IMG/VR virus record: IMGVR_UViG_3300033977_000098
Coordinates: 1-64,000 of that record
Length of the DNA stretch: 64,000 nucleotides
Reading direction: 5' to 3' (one strand)
Source of the DNA: a virus
The translations under genes and the position numbers were made by a program. Under the pieces are notes generated by a model, which was not told the origin of the DNA, made no database searches, and was given only the letters and a program-made list of their open reading frames with translations. Below, one piece after another: positions 7,868 through 14,686 of the stretch (position 1 is its first letter; every line of letters starts with the position of its first letter).

Positions 7868-7938
7868 TGAAGGGCCGTGGAGGGTTGCCGAGAGCGTCGC
7901 CGCTGAGCCAAGTTCAGCGGCAAGGCCACGGCCCTTCA
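7868..7938. ncRNA. Strong two-stem palindromic RNA element
   Basis: A 13-bp perfect inverted repeat (7868-7880 with 7926-7938) encloses a second perfect hairpin of 7 bp with a 7-nt loop (7900-7906 with 7914-7920). It lies between the small gene 7914-8114, whose 3' end it overlaps, and the tRNA pair. There is no T-run, so it is not a classical terminator. It could be an RNA-processing or transcript-stabilising element ahead of the tRNAs. The strand of action is not determined. Confidence 0.5.
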
Positions 7939-8114
7939 TATCGCGCACTCTCAACCTCTGAATGAATTCTTTCCTCTATAGCCTTTAGCACCAGTGCGTC
8001 GATCCAATCGCGGCTAAAGAAGTGCTTGGCTGAAACCGCACACCATCGCCACAACAATATCGGCAATGGCTCGTCACGATAAATCGCCGTTCGTTCTATT
8101 GCTTCCATACTCAT
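7914..8114 (-). CDS. Small hypothetical protein after tail terminator
   Basis: 66 residues from ATG 8114, overlapping the stop of the upstream gene (ATGA). The sequence includes LLWRWCAVSAKHFFSRDW and a charged helix, and ends YEGPWPCR. No family recognised. The four-base overlap points to coupled translation with the tail-terminator-like gene. The last codons form part of the large hairpin at 7868-7938. Confidence 0.55.
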   Translation of the reverse strand: MSMEAIERTAIYRDEPLPILLWRWCAVSAKHFFSRDWIDALVLKAIEERIHSEVESARYEGPWPCR

Positions 8115-8581
8115 ATCGCGCACATGACGTGGACTTCCGCCTCCAAAGCGCATTGCTGGTCGAGTACGCCCGGCTGCATGTTGACCTCGCCGTCGATCCA
8201 GGCGTTCACCACGCCTGCGACTCCCAACGTTTGCGGTTGGCCAGGAGGCGTGCCCAAGAGCGCCGCCTGAATGGCCTGCCAGCATTGATTGAGTAAAGTC
8301 TGCGGAGCGGTAGGGTTAGTGGGGCTGACATTCGCGTCGGCCCGTGTGTACACCAGAGCCAGAAGCCGCAGCGTGTAGCGCGGCGCACCCCAGGCTTGGT
8401 TTTGCTCAACCCGGCCCCCGAAAGGCAGCAGAAAGAAAGCTGGCTGCTCGGCCGGCGTGATGTTCGCCCAAATCCGCGCGTGGCGGCTGAACAGTTTGAA
8501 CTGTCCGGGCACTGCCGTAGTGATCGCTGACTTCAACAGCGAAAACAGCGTCGATTCCACAAGTTCGGGATTGAAGGCCAT
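8111..8581 (-). CDS. Probable tail terminator / tail completion protein
   Basis: 156 residues. A helical N-terminus (ELVESTLFSLLKSAI) is followed by a beta-rich part, FFLLPFGGRVEQNQAWGAPRY and a C-terminal strand pair, resembling the lambda gpU-type fold seen in minor tail proteins. It follows an HK97-gp10-like protein and precedes the tube genes, the usual site of the tail terminator. The call is mainly from synteny, size and general pattern. Confidence 0.6.
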   Translation of the reverse strand: MAFNPELVESTLFSLLKSAITTAVPGQFKLFSRHARIWANITPAEQPAFFLLPFGGRVEQNQAWGAPRYTLRLLALVYTRADANVSPTNPTAPQTLLNQCWQAIQAALLGTPPGQPQTLGVAGVVNAWIDGEVNMQPGVLDQQCALEAEVHVMCAI

Positions 8582-8620
8582 GGTATAATCCCAGCGTGCT
8601 GGTCTATCTTGCCAAAGGAC

Positions 8621-9115
8621 TTATCCTTTCATCGCCTCACGGAGTTCGAAAACAATACGCTCTTTCATTTCCGCCAAGCTCGCCCGCATGAAACTCCTCT
8701 CGGGCATGTGGACTGTATAATCACGGACAGCAAAAGTCTTGGCGCCGATTAGTTTCCCTGACCTTGTGTAGCGCATTCGGACAGCTTCTCTGGCAGGGAC
8801 AGTCCAAGAACCTCCGTACTCGTGGACACGCGCATAGAGGACAGGTCCTCCTCCGCCCAGCACGGCACCCTCGATGCGGTCACCCTTGATTTCCGCGGGC
8901 TCGACGCGAATCGAGCCGATGAGTTTACCGCTGCGCTGGTGAAGAAGGGTGGGGCTGGGCCCCGGAGGCGCCGAGAGATGCTCACGTTGGATGTGGGCCT
9001 GCAATTCGATGAGCGCCCGGTCCATCCGGACTCGCACGCCTTCGATGATGCGCGCGCCGCGCACGCGCAGGCGCTGCCCGAAATTCTCAATGTTTCCGAC
9101 TACCAGGCGAATCAT
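8621..9115 (-). CDS. HK97 gp10-like neck / tail-completion protein
   Basis: 164 residues. The N-terminal helical segment (RARIIEGVRVRMDRALIELQ-type helix) is followed by a beta region with ARVHEYGGSW and a C-terminal PERSFMRASLAEMKERI, the recurring ending of gp10/virion-morphogenesis family proteins. These sit at the head-tail joint. It overlaps the connector gene by 4 nt and precedes the tail terminator, consistent with that role. Confidence 0.75.
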   Translation of the reverse strand: MIRLVVGNIENFGQRLRVRGARIIEGVRVRMDRALIELQAHIQREHLSAPPGPSPTLLHQRSGKLIGSIRVEPAEIKGDRIEGAVLGGGGPVLYARVHEYGGSWTVPAREAVRMRYTRSGKLIGAKTFAVRDYTVHMPERSFMRASLAEMKERIVFELREAMKG

Positions 9116-9987
9116 GCCAACGCCAGTTGCGTGTAATTGACGATGATCTTCTCGTCTTCAGGCTCAATGTCGAAGTCGCGATAGCTGACTGTGCCTGCGC
9201 CCTGGGCAAGTGCTTGACTCTTCTGCCCGATCCATTGCCGCGTCTTGTAATTCTTTGCCACGACGCGGCGGCACGCGAGCTCGAGGTCATAAGGTGTGGA
9301 TGTGAAGCCTGCCTGATAAACGACTTCGATGTTGAGTACACCTTTCTGGAATGACAGTCCGGCCGACCCGCCCCACAGTCCCCACGCCATCGTGGTGTTG
9401 TAAAAATTGGGTCCGCCGATTCCGGCTCCTGAGCGGAGACGCAAGCTCTTGCCGTCGGGCGCGATGACCCAGCCCGCTTGGTTCAACGAGGCTGACTGTG
9501 TGATCGTGTTGCCGTTGATCGTGAGGGAACTGACGCTTTGAATCGGCGTCTGCCGGAGGAAAAGCTGATTCGAGCCGTTGCCGTCATACCATTCCGTGTA
9601 AGCCTGCGGAGCCACCAGCGGAGAGGCGGCAGGAACATCACCGTTCGAGGGGAGCCGGCCGGTGCGCCACAAAAAGAACAGTGATGCCGCCGTGATGCAA
9701 TCCTGGATCATTTCGTCTTCGCACAGGCCGCCATCCTGCCAAGTGACGTTGCCATCTGTGGTCTGCCCCCCATTCTCATTCCAGGTAGGCGCAGTCCCGC
9801 CCGACTGGCCATTGCCCGTGATGCCGACAACGGTTTGCAGATGGCCCGTACCGCCCGAGCTGGCATCATTGATTTGGGAGGGAGGGCTCAGCGTGTAAAC
9901 CGTATTCTTCGTCCAGGAAGGCAGCACGGCGCTTTGCAGCCATGCTTTGACTCGGGCTAAAGACGTTAAATCTATAGCGTTAGACAT
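9112..9987 (-). CDS. Head-tail connector with inserted beta domain
   Basis: 291 residues. The outer parts (SLARVKAWLQ at the start, CITAASLFFLWRTGR and the C-terminal DLELACRRVVAKNYKTRQWIG) match gp6-like connector proteins, which are usually near 100-200 residues. Between residues ~25 and 85 there is an added module with the G-S-G...PTWNENGG...DGNVTW pattern found in phage carbohydrate-binding and spike domains, which may decorate the neck. It overlaps the HNH gene by 8 nt. Confidence 0.72.
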   Translation of the reverse strand: MSNAIDLTSLARVKAWLQSAVLPSWTKNTVYTLSPPSQINDASSGGTGHLQTVVGITGNGQSGGTAPTWNENGGQTTDGNVTWQDGGLCEDEMIQDCITAASLFFLWRTGRLPSNGDVPAASPLVAPQAYTEWYDGNGSNQLFLRQTPIQSVSSLTINGNTITQSASLNQAGWVIAPDGKSLRLRSGAGIGGPNFYNTTMAWGLWGGSAGLSFQKGVLNIEVVYQAGFTSTPYDLELACRRVVAKNYKTRQWIGQKSQALAQGAGTVSYRDFDIEPEDEKIIVNYTQLALA

Positions 9988-10516
9988 TCATCTCTTCTTT
10001 TACCCGCAGTATTTGGTTCGTCGTCCAGTCAGAAACCGCCTTCAATTCGAAAGCAGTTGCGTTTCTTTTTATCGAATTCGCCCGGAAAGAGATGACGGCA
10101 ACATTGCCAGGAACGTATCCAAGCTCTGGGATGATTTTATCGATGGATGGACGTGAATCGACTATCGATCCATCGAGTTTTATTCCCAGGACTGGACAGA
10201 ACTTAGGGATTAGGGCCGCCAGATATTCTTCCGTGATGGTGAATGCAAAATTTTCTTTTTTTGCCCTGGCCTTTGCATGTTGCCACATGATTCTAGCCGG
10301 TCTGATCCTCGCCAAGTTTTCGTCTCTGTGTTTTCGTGCTTGCTTCACCTCTGGTTTCGCATGATAATCGCGGTTATAGTTAGCCTGACACGAACGGCAG
10401 AGCGTTTGTCGTCCACGTTTCTTCCTTGCGAATTCCGAGAGGGGCTTCGGACCGCATCCGCTGCAAATTCTGCTTTCCTTTCCTGGTATATCATTACTGA
10501 ACGGAGCCGGACACAT
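9980..10516 (-). CDS. Free-standing HNH-type homing endonuclease
   Basis: 178 residues from ATG 10516 (GAGAGG upstream). The N-terminus has a four-Cys zinc motif (CSGCGPKPL...CRSCQ). The C-terminal part has the HNH-like block SIDKIIPELGYVPGNVAVIS followed by RANSIKRNAT, the layout of phage-encoded homing endonucleases of the SPSLDRI..GY..gNv type. It is wedged between a glycosyltransferase-methyltransferase and a connector gene, where it probably spreads by cutting intronless alleles. The local codon composition is less GC-rich, suggesting recent arrival. Confidence 0.78.
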   Translation of the reverse strand: MCPAPFSNDIPGKESRICSGCGPKPLSEFARKKRGRQTLCRSCQANYNRDYHAKPEVKQARKHRDENLARIRPARIMWQHAKARAKKENFAFTITEEYLAALIPKFCPVLGIKLDGSIVDSRPSIDKIIPELGYVPGNVAVISFRANSIKRNATAFELKAVSDWTTNQILRVKEEMNV

Positions 10517-10533
10517 CTTTACCTCTCGTTGTC

Positions 10534-11790
10534 TTAGACATAGGTGTACCAAATCGTCGTCTCGGGAGCGATTTGAGCCCCCGTAACGCACTCATCGACG
10601 GCCTGGCGCACGCTCGGCCAGTTTTCCGCGTAGTCGTGCCCGCAGAGCAATCCACCAGGCGCCAACCGGCCGCGCCAGGTTTCGATGTCGCGTTTCAGCT
10701 CGTCATATTCGTGGCTGCCGTCCAAAAATACCATATCGGGACCGTGCGGAGCGGTTAAGCATTCCGTAGCTTCTGCAGGACAGGCTTCAAGAACAGCGAC
10801 CGCATGGTCTGACCGTTGCGGGCGCACCTTACCATTCAAATTCTCCATATTGACGAGGAAGCGGTCGAAGAGTACGGCGCGATCGGCGGCAGAAAGCGTT
10901 GCATCGCGTGGCCCGTTCCAATCGTCGATCGCATGAACGTGCCCCGGCGTGTTGTCGCCGAGGACGCGCGTGGATCTTCCGAGATAACTGCCGATTTCCA
11001 CGATACATTGATGCGCCCTGGCTTGTTTGCCCAACCATGCCAACTCGGTTTCTTCCATCCAGCCGTCAATCTGAATGGCGCGTTCGAGGTTAACGCCGGG
11101 ATACGTGCGGGCCCGCCACCGCTTCCACGGCAGGCTCTCTTTGGGAAGCTCGTGGACCTTCCCCGTACCGATATCACAGTGCAAACACAACACGGAACTG
11201 TCCACCAAGATCCGGCATCCCGCTTCGTGGAGCTTCTGGCAGAAGTATAGGTCCTCCCAGGTTTCCAGGTTGTATTTCACCCCGCCCCACGTGACTGGCT
11301 TTTTCTCGAAAGTGAAATAGGGCTTGGCGAGCTTGTCAAACACGCTCATGCGGATGAGGGCGCAGCCCAAGCCGATCTCTTCGACTTCGAAAGTATCGCT
11401 CACCGTCCAGTCCCAAAAAGGTCCGTCCCCGGCTTTTTTGAAGACGACCGGCGCCGGCGGGTCCTGCTTCGACACATAGATTCCCGAGACCACGTCAATC
11501 TCCGGGTGATTCTCGAGATCATAAATGAGGCGCACTAGGCCGTGGACGGGAGGCACCGTGTCGTCGTCCACAAAGTAGAGGAGGCGGCAGTTCGCAGATT
11601 GCGCAGCTTCTACCATCTCGTTACGCGCAATGTCCGTGCGCTTGCCGACCGTATGAAACCGCAGGATATAAAAATTGGGTGGGTCAGGAAGGCCAGGAAC
11701 GGAAAGTGCCCACTGGTAGGGAACCGGACGGCCGGACAAAGGGACGCAGAAAGCTAATCCGCGCCGCACTTTGTCCGGGTAAACATGCAT
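10534..11790 (-). CDS. Glycosyltransferase-methyltransferase fusion
   Basis: 418 residues in two domains. Residues ~1-235 form a GT-A fold glycosyltransferase: the metal-binding LLYFVDDDTVPP and a later EDLYFCQKLHEAG block. Residues ~240-418 form a class I SAM methyltransferase of the Methyltransf_24 type: glycine motif IVEIGSYLGRSTR, an acidic AIDDW strand, and MVFLDGSHEYDELKRDI with GGLLCGHDY. A two-step sugar transfer then methylation of a virion protein, DNA or host glycan is plausible. The acceptor is unknown. It lies inside the head gene cluster between two HNH genes. Confidence 0.8.
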   Translation of the reverse strand: MHVYPDKVRRGLAFCVPLSGRPVPYQWALSVPGLPDPPNFYILRFHTVGKRTDIARNEMVEAAQSANCRLLYFVDDDTVPPVHGLVRLIYDLENHPEIDVVSGIYVSKQDPPAPVVFKKAGDGPFWDWTVSDTFEVEEIGLGCALIRMSVFDKLAKPYFTFEKKPVTWGGVKYNLETWEDLYFCQKLHEAGCRILVDSSVLCLHCDIGTGKVHELPKESLPWKRWRARTYPGVNLERAIQIDGWMEETELAWLGKQARAHQCIVEIGSYLGRSTRVLGDNTPGHVHAIDDWNGPRDATLSAADRAVLFDRFLVNMENLNGKVRPQRSDHAVAVLEACPAEATECLTAPHGPDMVFLDGSHEYDELKRDIETWRGRLAPGGLLCGHDYAENWPSVRQAVDECVTGAQIAPETTIWYTYV

Positions 11791-11857
11791 TCATGGCCTC
11801 GCGCGGCCTTTTGGCCGCGTAGTGTATCTCAGCGGCGCTTCCCGGCAAACCATAGCT

Positions 11858-12376
11858 TTAGGAGAACGTGATGCCGGTGGCCGCGTCCACAAGGTACCAC
11901 AGACCGCTGTACGCGCGCAATGTGAAGCTGGCGCCGGCATTGCCGCTGAACGTAGCCGTGCGCCGCACTCCCGTGGCGCCCACGATCAGCTTACCGGCCG
12001 CTGTCGTGACGGTGTGACTGTATCCGCCCACGTCCTGCACGGTGACCGTTTTCATGTCGTCCGTCCCGGGCGTCGGCGTGGCCAGGGTCGTAGCGTCGGC
12101 GGCGGTGGCCGCAATCAAGTTGACGCCGGGGTACGTGATGGCATCGCCCGTGCCGCTCAGGACGACTTTGGGCGGCATCGTTGCGCCCTGAAAGATGGGG
12201 CTCTGCGTGCCGTTGTTGATGCCGTTCTGAAAGCAGGCCGCTTCCAGGTTGGCAACGCGAATAAAGAAGTCCGTCTCGGTGTTCGCGAGGATGTTTACGC
12301 ACACCTCGCGCGGCCCCACATACTCCCACCGGAGATTCAGTACATCTTCGAGTTTCTTCAGGCGCTTTTCGTTCAT
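11858..12376 (-). CDS. Head-associated (decoration-like) protein
   Basis: 172 residues, overlapping the HNH gene stop (ATGA) and preceded by GGAGG. The first ~45 residues form an amphipathic helix (NEKRLKKLEDVLN). The rest is beta-rich, Thr/Gly-rich and ends in ATFSGNAGASFTLRAYSG and a final LVDAATGITFS strand. The location next to the major capsid gene and the composition suggest a capsid decoration or head-fibre protein. No specific family is recognised. Confidence 0.5.
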   Translation of the reverse strand: MNEKRLKKLEDVLNLRWEYVGPREVCVNILANTETDFFIRVANLEAACFQNGINNGTQSPIFQGATMPPKVVLSGTGDAITYPGVNLIAATAADATTLATPTPGTDDMKTVTVQDVGGYSHTVTTAAGKLIVGATGVRRTATFSGNAGASFTLRAYSGLWYLVDAATGITFS

Positions 12377-13005
12377 GTCTGTCCTCCAAATAGGAATTTC
12401 AATTGCTCACTTTCGTCGCTGCCATTCTCAGCGCGCGCCGGAAACCGCCGCGCGACCAAGCGGCACAGCGCGATGAACTGCTCCTGGGAAAGCTCGAACT
12501 TCATTTTGTTGATCGCCGGGTTGCAGGGCACGCAGTTCTCGAGCGTATAGCCTTTCGTGCTGTCCACACGGTCGATGCCGTTGTACACATATAGATCGCC
12601 TGACTTCGTCCTAAATACGTGCGCCGGTGCGAGTCCCGAATAATAGCATGGCGAACCCGTCAGGCGTCGGAAGTCCTCGTCTGTGATCTCCCAGGCAATG
12701 TTCCTTGCGCGTGCGTTCTGCTTGTACTGGCGAATGAGGTCGCGAAATGCTACGTCCTTCCGATGAGTTCCCGCACGAAGCGGGTTAAGTTGAGCGATCC
12801 GCTTTCCTTGCTGGACGTGATAATCGTGGGCGAGACATCCACAGCTCTGGGTCAGCCCAAGCTGAAGGTTCACACCCTTGACGATGCATTTGTTCCGGCA
12901 CTCGCACTCACATTCCCACAGCGTAAAGTGTCGCTTGTTGATCCCGGCGAAGCCTACGACCGTGAGTCTTCCAAATTTCTTGCCTCTTAGCTCCAGCCGA
13001 TGCAT
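12373..13005 (-). CDS. HNH homing endonuclease with N-terminal zinc domain
   Basis: 210 residues. The N-terminus (LRGKKFGRLTVVGF, WECECECRNKC and SCGCL) is the zinc-containing DNA-recognition domain often joined to phage HNH enzymes. The C-terminal half has the HNH core YNGIDRVDSTKGYTLENCVP with CNPAINKMK. It directly precedes the capsid gene's downstream neighbour, so it is probably a free-standing homing endonuclease that interrupts the capsid operon without disrupting a gene. Confidence 0.82.
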   Translation of the reverse strand: MHRLELRGKKFGRLTVVGFAGINKRHFTLWECECECRNKCIVKGVNLQLGLTQSCGCLAHDYHVQQGKRIAQLNPLRAGTHRKDVAFRDLIRQYKQNARARNIAWEITDEDFRRLTGSPCYYSGLAPAHVFRTKSGDLYVYNGIDRVDSTKGYTLENCVPCNPAINKMKFELSQEQFIALCRLVARRFPARAENGSDESEQLKFLFGGQT

Positions 13006-13051
13006 AACCACCCCGTAGGTGATTATACACCATCCCGCGCACTAATTATAT

Positions 13052-14596
13052 CTAACTCGAACCAATCCCCGTAAGTACCCCGAGGCCGAACGGGATGTAG
13101 TGCTGCAACGTTTCAAAGGCGTACACCCCGACCTGGTGCTGCAAACGGACATACGGCCAGCGGATCGAGAAGTGGTCCTCAAGCGTTGCAATGCGCCGCA
13201 CCGCCGGGATGGCGTTGCCAGCCGCCGGATAAGGGTTGTTGATAAGATCGGCAAGGATCACGCCCTGGGGAATCCAGGGGTGGGTCTGCACGTCGAGCTG
13301 CTTCATCTGCCCCGGCCCGTACTTCGAGCGGTAGGCCACGGCAAACGTGCCGCCCACGACGCGGCCGGCCGTATCTTGCTCCAGGAAGACCCGCATCACG
13401 TTGTTGGCGACGCCGGCCCCCAGAACCTTCTTCGAGAAGGCGTCGATCAGCGTGCCCCCGAGCCAGAACTTGTCGGGCGTGATCTTGTAGTTCAACCAGA
13501 AGTAGTCCATCATTGCTTCGATTTCGACGATGGTGCCGTCGCCGTTCGCGGTCATGTTAGCGCCGCCCAAGTCTTTCCAGTAGGACGGCTTGGTGGCGCT
13601 GGCATAAGTCGCTGCCCAAGCGAACAGGCCGGTGAAGTCCAGGCTGTTGGCCGAGCAGTCGTTGGCCAGAAGGCTGGTGTGGTTCGGCGCGTCCGCCGCC
13701 TGATTGGTCGTAGTCGGCGTGGTGGTGACGGTGAGCGTCGGCGCAGAAGTCTGCGCGTAGAAGTAGCACTGGGAGATAGGCAGCGCGCTTGACCCGGAGC
13801 CTGTCCCGATGAACCAGGCGTAACCCAAGGCGCCAGCCACGGGCGTGACGGAGACCGTGCAGGATGGGCTCCCACTGCTGGCGAGCTGGGTGCTAGCCAC
13901 GCCCGTGGAGAGAGCCGACGTCCCGCCGTTGATCGTGTCCGTCGAGCCATCCGCGTTCTGGCGCGTGTACGGCAATGCCACGCCGGTCGCACTGCACATC
14001 ACGACGCCCCAACCCGTCAGTGCCACGCAATACGCGGTAACATACTGGCTTTGCAGGGCGGTGGTGGTGCCGCCGGTGGCGTTCGGGGTCAGCGTGGGGG
14101 TGGGTCCGGACCCCAACTGAAATCCATTGCCCCCACTGCCATCATTGCCGAATAGGATAGCCCGCTCCTCATCGTTCAAGAGCGCGTTGAGCAGCGAGAC
14201 TTGGGCCAGGCCGATGTTGTCCTCGAACCCCAAGCCCATTTGCTGCGCAGCGAAGCTGACTTGAGTGTCCTTGCCGAGGAACTTGTAGTTCGCTGCGTAG
14301 TTCTTCTCGGTGATCTGCATGACCGCGTTGCGGTTCCCTTCTGAGAGCATGGGATAGCCGCCTTGGTCTATGGCCGTCACCGCTTTCCAGTTCACCGCCT
14401 GGCCTCCGATAATCATGCCGTTGAAGGTGGGCTGATAGCGGGGGATGCTCGCCAACAGCGGGTAGATGACGGGGTAAATCGTCTTCGCGGTCGGCTCCAG
14501 GTAGTAGAAGTTCAGGCCGGTAACGCTGGAAATTCCGGTCGTGGTCGCATCCTTGCGCAGCGTTTGGATGGTCTTCAAGACATCTTCGAGTTGCAT
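13052..14596 (-). CDS. Major capsid protein, HK97 fold with inserted domain
   Basis: 514 residues from ATG 14596 (AAGGAG, 6 nt). N-terminal features (VNWKAVTAID, EGNRNAVMQITEKNY) and the C-terminal part (DKFWLGGTLIDAF and PAVRRIATLEDHFSIRWPYVR) fit HK97-type shells. Between ~150 and 310 lies a Thr/Ser/Gly-rich beta insertion (for example TVSVTPVAGALGYAWFIG) resembling an Ig/FnIII-like repeat, probably a surface decoration fused to the capsid subunit. No cleavable N-terminal delta domain is evident. The scaffold seems to be supplied by the preceding gene. Confidence 0.85.
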   Translation of the reverse strand: MQLEDVLKTIQTLRKDATTTGISSVTGLNFYYLEPTAKTIYPVIYPLLASIPRYQPTFNGMIIGGQAVNWKAVTAIDQGGYPMLSEGNRNAVMQITEKNYAANYKFLGKDTQVSFAAQQMGLGFEDNIGLAQVSLLNALLNDEERAILFGNDGSGGNGFQLGSGPTPTLTPNATGGTTTALQSQYVTAYCVALTGWGVVMCSATGVALPYTRQNADGSTDTINGGTSALSTGVASTQLASSGSPSCTVSVTPVAGALGYAWFIGTGSGSSALPISQCYFYAQTSAPTLTVTTTPTTTNQAADAPNHTSLLANDCSANSLDFTGLFAWAATYASATKPSYWKDLGGANMTANGDGTIVEIEAMMDYFWLNYKITPDKFWLGGTLIDAFSKKVLGAGVANNVMRVFLEQDTAGRVVGGTFAVAYRSKYGPGQMKQLDVQTHPWIPQGVILADLINNPYPAAGNAIPAVRRIATLEDHFSIRWPYVRLQHQVGVYAFETLQHYIPFGLGVLTGIGSS

Positions 14597-14647
14597 CGTA
14601 GTCTCCTTACGTGCGCGTGCTCCTCGCGCCCGGAATTATTCAGTTCA

Positions 14648-14663
14648 TGGCCATATATGGCCA
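14648..14663. promoter_or_regulatory. 16-bp perfect palindrome upstream of capsid gene
   Basis: TGGCCATATATGGCCA is a perfect palindrome, and its core GCCATATATG recurs at 14670-14679. It lies in the 90-nt gap between protease/scaffold and capsid genes. It may be an operator, a processing site or a terminator without a T-run. The role is not determined. Confidence 0.35.
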
Positions 14664-14686
14664 CAGAGAGCCATATATGTCGAACA

